The notes below the pieces were generated by a model. The model made no database searches and was not told where the DNA came from. It saw only the letters and a program-made list of their open reading frames with translations. The translations under genes were made by a program, and so were the position numbers. Positions 54,072 to 63,129 of a DNA stretch of 64,000 bases are shown piece after piece; the first letter of the stretch is position 1; each line of letters begins with the position of its first letter. Where the stretch lies: assembly GCF_023276375.1 (NCBI RefSeq), contig NZ_JALLPK010000004.1, forward strand, positions 124,001 to 188,000. The letters run 5' to 3'. The stretch is from Halocatena marina. Its GTDB lineage: Archaea; Halobacteriota; Halobacteria; Halobacteriales; Haloarculaceae.

Positions 54072-57000
54072 TCAGGCACTGTCATCGTCGCCCAGTTTCT
54101 CTACGAGCCGAGCTCGTTGCTCGTCGAGTGACGTGTTCACGTCGAGGAAGTCGGTGTCCTGAGCCAGATCGTATGCCATTTCACAGTGGGCCAAAGCAGT
54201 CTCGAACTTGCCCAGCGTCTCACACACAGCTGCGAGCTGTTCGGCTGTGTCGATGGTGTCGCGAACCGCTCCGATATCACGATACAGGTCAACAGCCGTT
54301 TCGAACCACTCGCACGCAGTTGTTTTATCTGATTGGTCCCGAGCGAGACTTCCGAGAGCAGCACGGGACTCTGCCTCCTCGTAACCATAGCCTTCCTCGT
54401 GGAAATCATTTAGCGCTCGTGTGAGATGATTGTTCGCGGTCGTGAACTGTTCGCGGTGGCGTGCTACCCGCCCGAGAAGGCGGTAACATCTGGCTTTACC
54501 GCGAAAGTCCCCCGTCTCTTGACAGATTGAGAGACTGTCTCTCGCGTGCTCTTCAGCGATTTGGAGCTTGTCTCGCTCGCAGGCAATTCTCCCAAGCACA
54601 ATGAGACTCCTAGCCTCGAGTCTTCGTTCGCCAATTTCTTGCGAAATTTCATAGGCCTTCGTGCAGAGTTCTACAGCGGTTTCAAGATCATTTCGTACAC
54701 GGGCAAGAGTCCCGAGTGCAGCGAGATTCCATGCCTCAAGCCTTCGTTGGTCAATTTCTTGCGAAATTTCGAGGCTCTGTCGGTAATACGTCGCTGCAGT
54801 GCCGAGATCACCCCGAATTTGGCTGATCTGTCCCAAATCGTAAAGAGCATCTGTTTCGGTATTGCTAATGCCGAATTCGCGGGCAAGTTCAAGAGATTGT
54901 GTGCAGTAGCTGTCCGCCGTATCGAGGTCTGTCTGATACTTGATGACGGAACCGAGATTATGGAGACGTTTGGCCTCATTTTCACGAGCGCCAACTTCAC
55001 GGGCGATGGCAAGACACTGCTGATAATAGTCGATGGCTCTATCTAATTTACCTCTGATCTCGACAATCCCCGCGAGATTGGACATAGCTATAGCCTCATC
55101 TTCTTTCCGACCAAGATCACGGTACGCACCGAGACTCCATCGGCAATGGGTTTCGGCAGTCTCGAGATCACCGCGGAAATACGCCACTCCTCCGAGGTTC
55201 ATACGCGTCTGGGCAAGTCGTCGTGTCGCGTCCGCGGTGCGGTAGTGCTCGAGTGCCTGCGTATAGTACGTCTCGGCGCTGTCATACTCACCCCTGCGCC
55301 AAGCAACAAGTCCGAGTCCATTGAGCCGTTGGCCACGTAGCCGCGCTGCCCATTCGGGATCAGCCGGTTTGATCTCGTCAGCGAACTCATCTAACGCATC
55401 GAATTCGTGTGCAGCCCGATCGAGATCGCCTGCCTCTCGTGCCATCAGCGCCCGCCATCTCGTACAGTTGACAGTCACCGCCAGCGAGCAAGCTTTGGGA
55501 AGATCGATCCACGAGTCACCAGTCTGGCCGAACAAGGCAGTGAGACCACGCCGTCGTCTTCCGAGACCAAAGAGCTGTTCGACAGTAGCGTCGGACCACT
55601 CATCAGGTGCACTGGCAATCTGCTCGATGACCGGTGTCGGTTCCCCAAGTACCGATTGAATCCAGTCCCGTCGATCCGCCTCATCAGCCAGAGAGAGGAG
55701 TGCTGTGATACATCGTCCGACCCGCCGACTCGCAGAGCGCTCGGTGTCGACGCTGAGCAGATGATCGAGGAACAGAGACGACCATTCCTCGTGTGGCGTC
55801 CGGTACGGGCCAGCCGCGGTGTCTCCACGCGCGAAGATAATTCGTCCCTCAAGCGACGATAGCTGGTCACGGATTGCATCGATCTCCGATTCATCACCGA
55901 CTGGAGCGAGCGCGCAGATAAGTTCGGGTGAGACACCGATACCAGCCGCGTTGAGGAGGTTTACGAACACGCCCACATCGAGAGCTAGCTCGCCTTCCGC
56001 GTGGAGGTCTTCGTAGGTCCGCTGGACATCTTCGACGAGCGACGTCGTCGTGCTGGTGTCGTAGGCTGCGAGTGGATCGATCGACAGCACAAGATGGTGT
56101 AAGAACAGCAGTAGCTTCCCCGGGCTATCGGGTAATGGGATGTGATCGTCGCCCGCCGACTGCACCCCAGTGATCTCGCGGAGTCGGGAGACGAGTCCGC
56201 TGTCGAGGTCGCTGTCGATGGTCTGCTCGAACTGTCGGACGAGTCGCTTTGACTCCCGAACGTCAAAGGTGGGCACCGAAACCGTCTCGATAGCCTCGTG
56301 TCGGTAGGCCTCAAGTTTTGCGTCTGTCGGCAACTGTTTAGGGTCCTTCCATTCTTCATCGCGCGTATCAAGCAGAAACGTAACGCTCTCGACATCCGAG
56401 AATGCCCGCATGAGCTGGAAGATTGCGTTCGCTTCCGCCCGCACGGCGTCTTCGACGACGACCAGCGCATGCCCATCAGCCGCTCGGAGGTGCTCACCGA
56501 GGACGGACGAGAGCGGCATCGTCATCCCTCGGCCGCTTTCGCGGTAGAAAACCGGTCCAATTCCCTGCTCGTACCACCGGCAGGCGACCGACTGACAGAC
56601 CGTGCTCTTTCCCGAACCGGGAGAGCCGAGGACAGCAAGATTCGAACCCGCTTCGAGACGGGCTGTCAGGCTCTCAGTGAGGTTGTGACGCATCTCGTCG
56701 GACGTTGTGTCTCTATCGATGGCATAGCCAGCGTGGACATCCACGAGATCAAACCCAGTGCGCCAGGTGGTGACCGGTGGGGCGGGTTCGCGCTGGGCGA
56801 AATACTCAGGTGTCAACTGGACAAATCCCTCGCCTTCGAGCGCCACCCGCTCGGTATCGGTTAGCGGGACGCTCCCCACTGCCGTCCCAATCTCCGCTGG
56901 TATGAGTGCACGGAGCTCATCAGTGACGTCGGTCGCTTCGTCACGAAGGCACACATACGTCTCTTCGGCCCATTGGATGGCGTCGGTCGCTCCGTTGTGG

Positions 57001-58007
57001 ATGGTTCCATGAATGGTACGGTGCTCACCGTACACGATGACCGAGACCGATGTTGCTGTCTCAGTCTCGGCGAGTATCAGTCCGAATGGTGGGCGGCTGT
57101 CGGGTGCTGTATCTGCACGGAAGACGGTGCAGTGATCGACAGCCGATATTGCGCCAAGTGGGCCAGGAAACTCGGCCGAAAGGGTCTCCAAGAGAGCTGA
57201 ACTGAGGAGCAGTTCAAGCGTCATCCCGTCGTGGATGACCTGCTGCTGACAACAATCAAGAAACTGTGGAGTTGCGAGAACAGGTATGTAGACGCGCACG
57301 CGTTGGGCCGATACAATATGGTCGCGCACGCCCGCCGGAAGATGGTACGGAGGGGCGTCTGCAGCATACGCTACAGTCGCGTCGGTGCAGAGAGCGGGCG
57401 AAATCGAACTGTCGTGGGGAAGTTCCGACAGTACCTCCTGTGCAGCGAGGATATCCGACATCGATTCGACAGTACTCCGGTACTGCTTGGTCGCCTGTTT
57501 TCCCGGCACTGTCGTCACATACCCATCGTTCGTCCACGCGATCAATTCAGCCATCTCCAACTCGCGGAGTGCCCGGTCCACCGTTGATCGGGAGATTGGT
57601 AGTTTGGCAACCAGATCGCGCTTGTTGTGGGGTGTCTGTATACACTCTAAAATATCGAGCCGGGCGGCGATCAGCTGCATCACCTCTTGGCGCTCCACCG
57701 CTGTCGGCCATAGGACGGTGTCTCCGTCGGAGGGTCCGATGTCGGCGACACGTTGCGTAAATGCTTCATATGTCTCCCAAACGAGGACGGCAAACAGCGT
57801 CGGGGCAATGCTGTCGCCAGTCGACTCAAGTAAGCCTATCTCGGAGAGGTTTTGCGTCACTTCACTGATCGTTGATCGGGTGAGTCCGAGAGTGTTACTG
57901 AGTGTCTGCTTGGTTGGTGGTTCATCACTCTCCACCACAGTACTGATAAGCTTACTGCGCTGAGCGATCGTCGCAAGCAGGTCCGCTGCCGATGGACTTG
58001 GTGTCAC
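54072..58007 (-). CDS. Large wHTH-FilR1-STAND ATPase-TPR protein
   Basis: 1311 residues from GTG 58007, which has GGAGG nine nt upstream; ATG 58061 in frame is the alternative (+18 residues). Domains: winged helix about 10-65 (KQTLSNTLGLTRSTISEVTQ), second winged helix about 112-165 (NKRDLVAKLPISRSTVDRAL), FilR1-type middle domain about 210-355 (RVRVYIPVLATPQFLDC), P-loop NTPase with GSPGSGKST at 461-469 and LVVVED at 515-520, an Arg-containing LLDTRDEEW, helical arm, then about ten TPRs from about 840 to 1290 (for example AETYYTQALEHYRTADATRR). This is a MalT-like STAND switch with its own DNA-binding head: it may sense a ligand, oligomerise on ATP and control genes or trigger defence. No partner gene is in frame nearby. 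Confidence 0.85.
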   Translation of the reverse strand: MTPSPSAADLLATIAQRSKLISTVVESDEPPTKQTLSNTLGLTRSTISEVTQNLSEIGLLESTGDSIAPTLFAVLVWETYEAFTQRVADIGPSDGDTVLWPTAVERQEVMQLIAARLDILECIQTPHNKRDLVAKLPISRSTVDRALRELEMAELIAWTNDGYVTTVPGKQATKQYRSTVESMSDILAAQEVLSELPHDSSISPALCTDATVAYAADAPPYHLPAGVRDHIVSAQRVRVYIPVLATPQFLDCCQQQVIHDGMTLELLLSSALLETLSAEFPGPLGAISAVDHCTVFRADTAPDSRPPFGLILAETETATSVSVIVYGEHRTIHGTIHNGATDAIQWAEETYVCLRDEATDVTDELRALIPAEIGTAVGSVPLTDTERVALEGEGFVQLTPEYFAQREPAPPVTTWRTGFDLVDVHAGYAIDRDTTSDEMRHNLTESLTARLEAGSNLAVLGSPGSGKSTVCQSVACRWYEQGIGPVFYRESGRGMTMPLSSVLGEHLRAADGHALVVVEDAVRAEANAIFQLMRAFSDVESVTFLLDTRDEEWKDPKQLPTDAKLEAYRHEAIETVSVPTFDVRESKRLVRQFEQTIDSDLDSGLVSRLREITGVQSAGDDHIPLPDSPGKLLLFLHHLVLSIDPLAAYDTSTTTSLVEDVQRTYEDLHAEGELALDVGVFVNLLNAAGIGVSPELICALAPVGDESEIDAIRDQLSSLEGRIIFARGDTAAGPYRTPHEEWSSLFLDHLLSVDTERSASRRVGRCITALLSLADEADRRDWIQSVLGEPTPVIEQIASAPDEWSDATVEQLFGLGRRRRGLTALFGQTGDSWIDLPKACSLAVTVNCTRWRALMAREAGDLDRAAHEFDALDEFADEIKPADPEWAARLRGQRLNGLGLVAWRRGEYDSAETYYTQALEHYRTADATRRLAQTRMNLGGVAYFRGDLETAETHCRWSLGAYRDLGRKEDEAIAMSNLAGIVEIRGKLDRAIDYYQQCLAIAREVGARENEAKRLHNLGSVIKYQTDLDTADSYCTQSLELAREFGISNTETDALYDLGQISQIRGDLGTAATYYRQSLEISQEIDQRRLEAWNLAALGTLARVRNDLETAVELCTKAYEISQEIGERRLEARSLIVLGRIACERDKLQIAEEHARDSLSICQETGDFRGKARCYRLLGRVARHREQFTTANNHLTRALNDFHEEGYGYEEAESRAALGSLARDQSDKTTACEWFETAVDLYRDIGAVRDTIDTAEQLAAVCETLGKFETALAHCEMAYDLAQDTDFLDVNTSLDEQRARLVEKLGDDDSA

Positions 58008-58061
58008 TACTTCTTTCCTCCGACACACTGAGTAATTGCATGGTGGACATATCGATACCAA

Positions 58062-58525
58062 CCACCAGACGCCGGAGTGCTAGTCCGAGCGTCGGATACA
58101 ACTTGAACGACTCGTCCACAGCTCACAGTTGCTCCTTGGAAAGCTGGTGATTGGTTCCGCTTTCAGATCTTCCGGTGATTTGACCAACAATATTCCGTAT
58201 CAAGTGATCGATCACCATGGCGGTATATAATATATTCTTGCCATGCGTTGTTTTCTTGTGGAGGAGTACGAAATCTGCAGCTTTGTATATCGGTTTTCGA
58301 TTATTACGGGGATGGTTTGGAGCCACAAGTAACCTAGATATCGTTCTACTATTCTATAATTCTAACGTAAACTCTTCAGATCATATGTTAATGCAGATAA
58401 ATAGACTCTTATTACTTACTTTTATTATATCTATGTGAACGTAGAGTTGCCCAGCACTGCGTGTATCTACTCTCGCTCACTAGTGATGAATCAGTACGTG
58501 CTTCTCTCGCCGAATACGGTGGCGA
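58062..58525. other. AT-rich intergenic region
   Basis: Contains strongly AT-rich tracts (58220-58440) and no supported gene. Read with the flanking genes it would carry the promoter of the large STAND gene. Confidence 0.4.
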
Positions 58526-59017
58526 CTAGTCTGCGATACTACATTGGAGTGATATCTCCTCCCCATATTGACCTACCTGATGCGCCTTGATTTCGGCAGC
58601 AACGCTCGCTGTCGTGCGGCAGTCATCCAACGTCGGATGTTGAACGAGGAGATTCCACGCGTACCCCCATGGGTCGGCGTAGGCATCGTAGATGCATGGT
58701 GACTTAATATTGACCTGAGGGCCAACAGGCGGAGCGATGTACTCAACACATCCGGCTGCTATTGCCTCATTCACAGATTCTGCTACCGCCGGATCGGTCG
58801 ATTCGTCCTTCTCCTCTGGTGAGAATTGGGTTGTTTCGACCTCTTCAGGGACGGCTGATTCTGGGGTAACGTCGCTTGCAGCTGCCGTACTCGTCAGTGT
58901 TCCTGCACCGAGGGTGGCAGCACTGGCAGTCCCGACGAGTTTCAAGATATTTCGCCGTGAAGTTCTTTTTATTTTTTCGTTCGTTTCGTTCCCTTGCGTC
59001 GGTTCGTTAGCTGTCAT
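58526..59017 (-). CDS. Tat-exported small Cys-containing protein
   Basis: 163 residues. The Tat signal TSRRNILKLVGTASAATLGA (about 19-38) ends near STAAAS. Then follow an acidic linker and a compact domain with four Cys (GCVEYIAPP, SPCIYDAYAD, DDCRTTASVA, LQCSIAD) that could make two disulphides. No known enzyme motif. A Tat leader plus acidic propeptide plus small Cys-containing C-terminal domain is the layout of some haloarchaeal halocins, but the Cys count differs from halocin C8 and I see no homology. It lies upstream of the STAND gene on the same strand. Confidence 0.65.
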   Translation of the reverse strand: MTANEPTQGNETNEKIKRTSRRNILKLVGTASAATLGAGTLTSTAAASDVTPESAVPEEVETTQFSPEEKDESTDPAVAESVNEAIAAGCVEYIAPPVGPQVNIKSPCIYDAYADPWGYAWNLLVQHPTLDDCRTTASVAAEIKAHQVGQYGEEISLQCSIAD

Positions 59018-59339
59018 AGATCGACAAGTGAGATCAGGATCAGATGAATAATTACCTCATCGACGCGTCTGCAGACGATTGCTTGAATACTCACATATAT
59101 AATTCAGCTTATCAATGAATATCTCCGGTAGAAGAATGTCTCACCATCATTGTGAGCACCGAAGACTTCACCATCCTCAGCGCCAAGCATCTGGGCGATC
59201 ACGCTTGACGAGGTCTGGTATGTGCTGGTCACGCCCGATCCCGGAGCATCATTTCCCGAAATCGGTGAGAGATGAAGATGAGTTGCTAATTAGTCATTGT
59301 AGCCTCAATAGACGAATCTACTCGTTTTAGTATCGTTTC
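59018..59339. other. Non-coding stretch with coding-like scraps
   Basis: Two short plus-strand readings in different frames (EDFTILSAKHLGDHA at about 59160, EVWYVLVTPDPGASFPEIGE at about 59213) suggest a dead gene. Nothing intact. Confidence 0.25.
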
Positions 59340-59486
59340 GCAGTCTTGGATAGCATTCTTCCTCTTGAATATCAGCATCAATATGAGAAGCAAGAGAACC
59401 AGATACATCATCGAGTGTACCACCAGGCCTGTAGTGACTGTCCTGTCCAGTGGTATCCCCATGTCAAGTGGGTCAACTGGCGATAG
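59340..59486 (+). pseudogene. C-terminal scrap with a CxxC motif
   Basis: The frame LDSILPLEYQHQYEKQENQI, then HQACSDCPVQWYPHVKWVNW, ends at TAG 59484. No start codon. The Cys pair suggests a former zinc-binding protein. Family unknown. Confidence 0.25.
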
Positions 59487-59619
59487 AGATCTAAGAAACC
59501 CCGTTCCTTAACGAACGACATTCTCCTGATGAGTCACTCCTCAGTGCGACTCGATAACAGACTGGCGTACACGAGAGCGCAGCGTTTCCGATGATTTCAT
59601 TTGACCTTATATAACAGAG

Positions 59620-59730
59620 TGCGATGGGTTGTCGACCGGTTCGTTACATAAGGTTCAACTCGCGGTTCGACGAAGTCTGATCGGTCGGGACTACCAATCA
59701 CAAAGCCAATTGGAATATCTGGAATCGAAC
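59620..59730 (+). pseudogene. Broken N-terminal copy of the RadA-like gene
   Basis: DNA from GTCGACCGGTTCGTTACA through GGAATATCTGGAATCGA resembles 60648-60750, the start of the intact gene. The translation VRRSLIGRDYQSQSQLEYLE matches VRRGIAGQEYRPQSVSEYLE of the intact protein. It is frameshifted and stops after about 35 codons. The intact gene lies 1 kb downstream. Confidence 0.6.
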
Positions 59731-60001
59731 GGTGCAGTATCCATCCACGAAGTCTGGTATCTTTCTCCAACATCAGCTTAGCGAACCTGTGAGCCGGTAC
59801 TGCTCGGAGTAAATGTTTCATGCCATGTCTGATCACTCCCGAAATGGCGATCTGATTTAGGTCGGTATTAGTTTTCGATGATCAGAATATGACTAGGAAA
59901 AATAGATGGATTTGCATCGCTGACCCACTTGTCTGACATTAGATATCAGTAATATCTAAGACTAAATTCCACATCTACAGAGTAAAACACTCGAAACAAG
60001 T

Positions 60002-60529
60002 ATGGCAGATATGTCGGTGGATATTTATTTTATAATCATCAATCTAATACAAATGTCTGATATGTATCAGCCAACTCTGGGTGCTCGTTTCATTGGCGGA
60101 CTCCAAGGGGGAGTCACAGCGGCGCTTATACTAGGGACACTATTTTCATTATATTCCATACTTATATTCTCCAATACTGAAAATTGGATACCCTACGCGA
60201 CTGAGATTCACAGTGCAATCATTGTTGGAGCGTTTGTGATTGGCTGGAAATGGGTTGCAAATTACACAACGAACGAGAAACAAGAGAATAATGGGAAGCG
60301 ACAACGTATTGATTATCTGCTACTGATAATTGGTTGGCCAGTGGTCTTTTTCCTGTTGCATGAGATACAATCATATATGGATATATGTCACATATATAAT
60401 GGAGTTTCTACTTTAGATGCTTTATTTGGCCTTGGAAGCGTACTATTCGCTACCTCCGTCGTCTATTACCTAAAATTGGGGCCGATGCAATTATTACACT
60501 ACCATGATGGATCATTTAATCTCTTCTAA
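60002..60529 (+). CDS. Hypothetical membrane protein, AT-rich gene
   Basis: 175 residues with about four hydrophobic segments (FIGGLQGGVTAALILGTLFS, IHSAIIVGAFVIGWKWVANY, IDYLLLIIGWPVVFFLLHEI, LFGLGSVLFATSVVYYLKLG). The gene is unusually AT-rich and Lys/Ile/Asn-rich for a haloarchaeon, which points to recent acquisition. No family recognised. Met codons at 60002, 60011, 60053 and 60062 leave the start uncertain. Confidence 0.5.
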   Translation: MADMSVDIYFIIINLIQMSDMYQPTLGARFIGGLQGGVTAALILGTLFSLYSILIFSNTENWIPYATEIHSAIIVGAFVIGWKWVANYTTNEKQENNGKRQRIDYLLLIIGWPVVFFLLHEIQSYMDICHIYNGVSTLDALFGLGSVLFATSVVYYLKLGPMQLLHYHDGSFNLF

Positions 60530-60625
60530 AACAGATGCTCTAGAACGACCATAACAGAGCCGAATTAAATATCAACAATTTTCTATATTCGATGCAGAGG
60601 CTCTGTACCGGCCGTTAGGTGTTCT

Positions 60626-61465
60626 TTGACTGAATCATCGATAGATAGTCGACTGGCTCGTTACAGAAGATCCAAGTGCCCCGTGGTTCGCAGAGGCATA
60701 GCTGGTCAGGAGTACCGACCGCAGAGCGTATCGGAATATCTGGAATCGACCCACTCGTGGCTATTGCAGTCGGCAGCGATGCACCAGCATGTGATGAGGG
60801 GACAGAGGACGCAACCGGAGCTTCCGACGCTTGATCCAGGGCTTACGCTTCTGGAGGTGGATGACCGCTCGACGGGCGCATTGCACTCGCTCGTGCTCGA
60901 TCACGTACTCCTTGAAAGCGGAGACGCTGTGTGGGTCGATGCGCACGGCCACGGAACGACGCAGCCGCTCGCTCGGATTGCACCGAGTCTCCGTCTGCTC
61001 AAGCGGATCGCCATCGCACGAGCGTTTACGCCGTGGCAGCATTACAGCCTCCTGCAAGCACTCGCTGACGAATGCACGACGGAGACGAACCTGCTCGTTC
61101 TACCAGCGGTCGATTACTTCTACCGCTCAGAGGACTGTTCGGACCGGGAGGGTGAGCGCCTGTTTACGGCGGGCTGTTCACTCATTACTGACCTCGCCAC
61201 AACTGCCGATGTGCCTATCGTGTTAACGCGTACGGCCGATGATGCGTTCACGGCCCCACTGATGGAACGTGTAAATACGGTCATTCAGTGTGAGCTTACC
61301 ACGTTCGGACCGCGATTCGCGGGCGAAGACTTCGAGACGCTGGTGTATCCGCTTGCGGACGGCACGTTTCAGACGACGCTCGCGTACTGGCAGCGCGTGC
61401 TCAGCGCCCGGCATCCAACACTCACGTCGGCGACATCGGAGGTAAGCACGCATGGGGCGAACTAA
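60626..61465 (+). CDS. RecA/RadA-superfamily-like protein with degenerate P-loop
   Basis: 279 residues. A RecA-like core is suggested by LDPGLTLLEVDDRSTGALHS (Walker A position without the Gly-Lys-Ser/Thr), VLLESGDAVWVDAHGHGTTQ, IAIARAFTPWQHYSLLQALA and NLLVLPAVDYFYR in place of Walker B, then VPIVLTRTADDAF. ATP binding is doubtful. The end is LTTFGPRFAGEDFETLVYPL and TFQTTLAYWQRVLSARHP. Haloarchaea carry such uncharacterised RadA-like proteins, often on mobile DNA. Two fragments of the same gene lie at 21986 and 59620. Confidence 0.6.
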   Translation: MTESSIDSRLARYRRSKCPVVRRGIAGQEYRPQSVSEYLESTHSWLLQSAAMHQHVMRGQRTQPELPTLDPGLTLLEVDDRSTGALHSLVLDHVLLESGDAVWVDAHGHGTTQPLARIAPSLRLLKRIAIARAFTPWQHYSLLQALADECTTETNLLVLPAVDYFYRSEDCSDREGERLFTAGCSLITDLATTADVPIVLTRTADDAFTAPLMERVNTVIQCELTTFGPRFAGEDFETLVYPLADGTFQTTLAYWQRVLSARHPTLTSATSEVSTHGAN

Positions 61466-61616
61466 CCCGTCCTTGCGGCGACGTCTAGGTCGTCTGTACT
61501 GAATAAAACGCTCGACTCCTCCACTATTATTCAGAATGCAACTAGGTAAGAGATAGTCGCTTGGATTCGCTGTCTTCACTAACTGGATGACCAGTGAGGA
61601 GTCGGCCCCGTCTTAG

Positions 61617-62252
61617 CTATGGTGGCACTTCTGCGACGAACTCCCTGATAATCCGGCTTTCAGCCCGATGGAGCAACCTGTTCGCCGACGATTTATAGAT
61701 ATTGAGGGATTCTGCCAGCTCGTCAAGTGTACAACCGCGGGGAGTCTCGTAGAACCCGCGCTCGACTGCCTCGGTAATGGCCTCCCACTGGCGCTCGGTG
61801 AGCAGATCACTCGAATTATATGAGTGAGTTAACGATATGACCTGATACGGAACGTCACCCGCCGCTAGTTCCTCTATGAGCTTCGATAACCGTTCCTGTG
61901 AGGCCGTCACCTTGACGAAAAACCACCCATCATGGACGATAGTGGGCGGTTGTTCGATATTCTCCGATGCGATGAGCGGATTATACGAGCTCGATATCGC
62001 AGATTTGAACTGAATTATCACTCTCTGCTCATCAATATGGATTACCTCATACGAGTGTACATCGGGAACGTCCGCGAGCTGGCGAACAAGTGCCTCCCCC
62101 TCCGATGTCGTTACTTCGAGTATTGTGAGCAGCTCATCATTTCTGGGCTGGGTTGCCAGTAATCTGAACTCAACGTCTGGGAACTCAGTTGAAAGGGGGC
62201 CCAGACAACTCTCCACCGCCGTTCCGTCGAGTTTCAGATGGAGTTGCGGCAT
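61617..62252 (-). CDS. HTH_10 transcriptional regulator
   Basis: 211 residues from ATG 62252 (MPQLHLKLDGTAVESCLGPL). Closest relative in the window is the 31476 regulator (SYEVIHIDEQRVIIQFKSAI, DGWFFVKVTASQERLSKLIE). HTH_10: LLTERQWEAITEAVERGFYE with LDELAESLNIYKSSANRLLH. It is divergent from a DoxX gene at 62483. TATA at 62275-62285 and a palindrome at 62287-62304 stand directly upstream, so it probably regulates itself and its neighbour. Confidence 0.87.
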   Translation of the reverse strand: MPQLHLKLDGTAVESCLGPLSTEFPDVEFRLLATQPRNDELLTILEVTTSEGEALVRQLADVPDVHSYEVIHIDEQRVIIQFKSAISSSYNPLIASENIEQPPTIVHDGWFFVKVTASQERLSKLIEELAAGDVPYQVISLTHSYNSSDLLTERQWEAITEAVERGFYETPRGCTLDELAESLNIYKSSANRLLHRAESRIIREFVAEVPP

Positions 62253-62274
62253 CTCATCGAAAAGTTGGCCGCCG

Positions 62275-62285
62275 AGTATCTTAAA
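62275..62285 (-). promoter_or_regulatory. TATA box of the 61617 regulator gene
   Basis: Plus-strand TATCTTAAAGG (CCTTTAAGATA on the coding strand), 26 nt before the start at 62252. Confidence 0.5.
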
Positions 62286-62286
62286 G

Positions 62287-62304
62287 GCAGGAATCAATTC
62301 CTAC
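62287..62304. promoter_or_regulatory. Candidate operator (imperfect palindrome)
   Basis: GCAGGAATCAATTCCTAC: arms AGGAAT and ATTCCT, two mismatches from the perfect copy at 63152-63169. It adjoins the regulator TATA box on the side facing the DoxX gene, at the TFB-recognition position. Confidence 0.5.
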
Positions 62305-62482
62305 TCAAATCTACGCCTGTCTGCCGTGTAGTACTCACTATGGTTGGAATGAATCCACATACTGAAATCCACAATCCCCACGAGAGGGGTTATTCAGATA
62401 CAAAAAAGATCGTCCCGCTGTTGGTGGTCTATCGGTCGCGAGGAGAACAAAGCCGGGATGCCCACTAATAGATTCAAGAACC

Positions 62483-62839
62483 ATGGAATTCACCATATTC
62501 ACGGCCTACGTCGCTGCCACTGTCCTGACCGCCGTCGCTAACGCTGGCATAGCCACGCTTGATTTCATCCACCATAAGCAGGTCCTCGAAAACATGGCCC
62601 AGGTGGACGTGCCGGAATCGTGGCTACCCGTGTTGGGAACCCTCAAAGCAGCAGGCGCGGTCGGACTTCTAGTCGGTATCATTGTGCCACCGATCGGAAC
62701 GGCTGCCGCAGTCGGCCTAACCATCTTCTACATCGGTGCCATCATCACTCATCTGCGCGCACGCGAATACACGATTGCCCCGGCGACAGCGTACCTTCTG
62801 CTGGCCGTGGTCACACTGGCACTAGGAATGGCCTCATAA
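62483..62839 (+). CDS. DoxX-like membrane protein
   Basis: 118 residues, four helices. The core PESWLPVLGTLKAAGAVGLL and IGTAAAVGLTIFYIGAIITH is nearly the same as in the 29060 protein, so the two are paralogues. It is divergent from an HTH_10 regulator, with the shared operator between them, and followed by a SnoaL-like gene. Membrane protein, presumably redox or stress related. Confidence 0.82.
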   Translation: MEFTIFTAYVAATVLTAVANAGIATLDFIHHKQVLENMAQVDVPESWLPVLGTLKAAGAVGLLVGIIVPPIGTAAAVGLTIFYIGAIITHLRAREYTIAPATAYLLLAVVTLALGMAS

Positions 62840-62949
62840 ACCGTCCCATGGAATTCGTACCCTCCAGAGTTTGAAGGAGAGGTGAACCGCTATCGCCGCA
62901 GTCAATAATCGGTGATACTGAAGACAAAATTATTGGTGGACACTACAGG

Positions 62950-63003
62950 ACCAGACAACTCCCCCGCCGCTGTTCCGTCGAATTACGACTGGAGTCGCGG
63001 CAT
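62950..63003 (-). pseudogene. First codons of a duplicated HTH_10 regulator
   Basis: The minus strand starts ATG 63003 and reads MPRLQS, TAA, FDGTAAGELSG. This corresponds to MPQLHLKLDGTAVESCLGP of the 61617 protein. Nothing more of the coding part is left, but its promoter region survives at 63130-63235. The rest of 62840-62949 holds nothing recognised. Confidence 0.55.
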
Positions 63004-63129
63004 CTCGTCGCTGATGATGACCAGATGAGATTTCTAATCCCCAGCTTTCTGTGAAATTTGTGCCGTTGGGTAAATTCCATGAATGAATATGAATGACAAA
63101 TCCCACCGATCCGACCTCAGGTCATGGAA

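Noticed and set aside
58123..58326. 67-codon minus-strand frame in the AT-rich gap
   Set aside because: Lys/Asn-rich without any motif and without haloarchaeal acidic bias; not supported.
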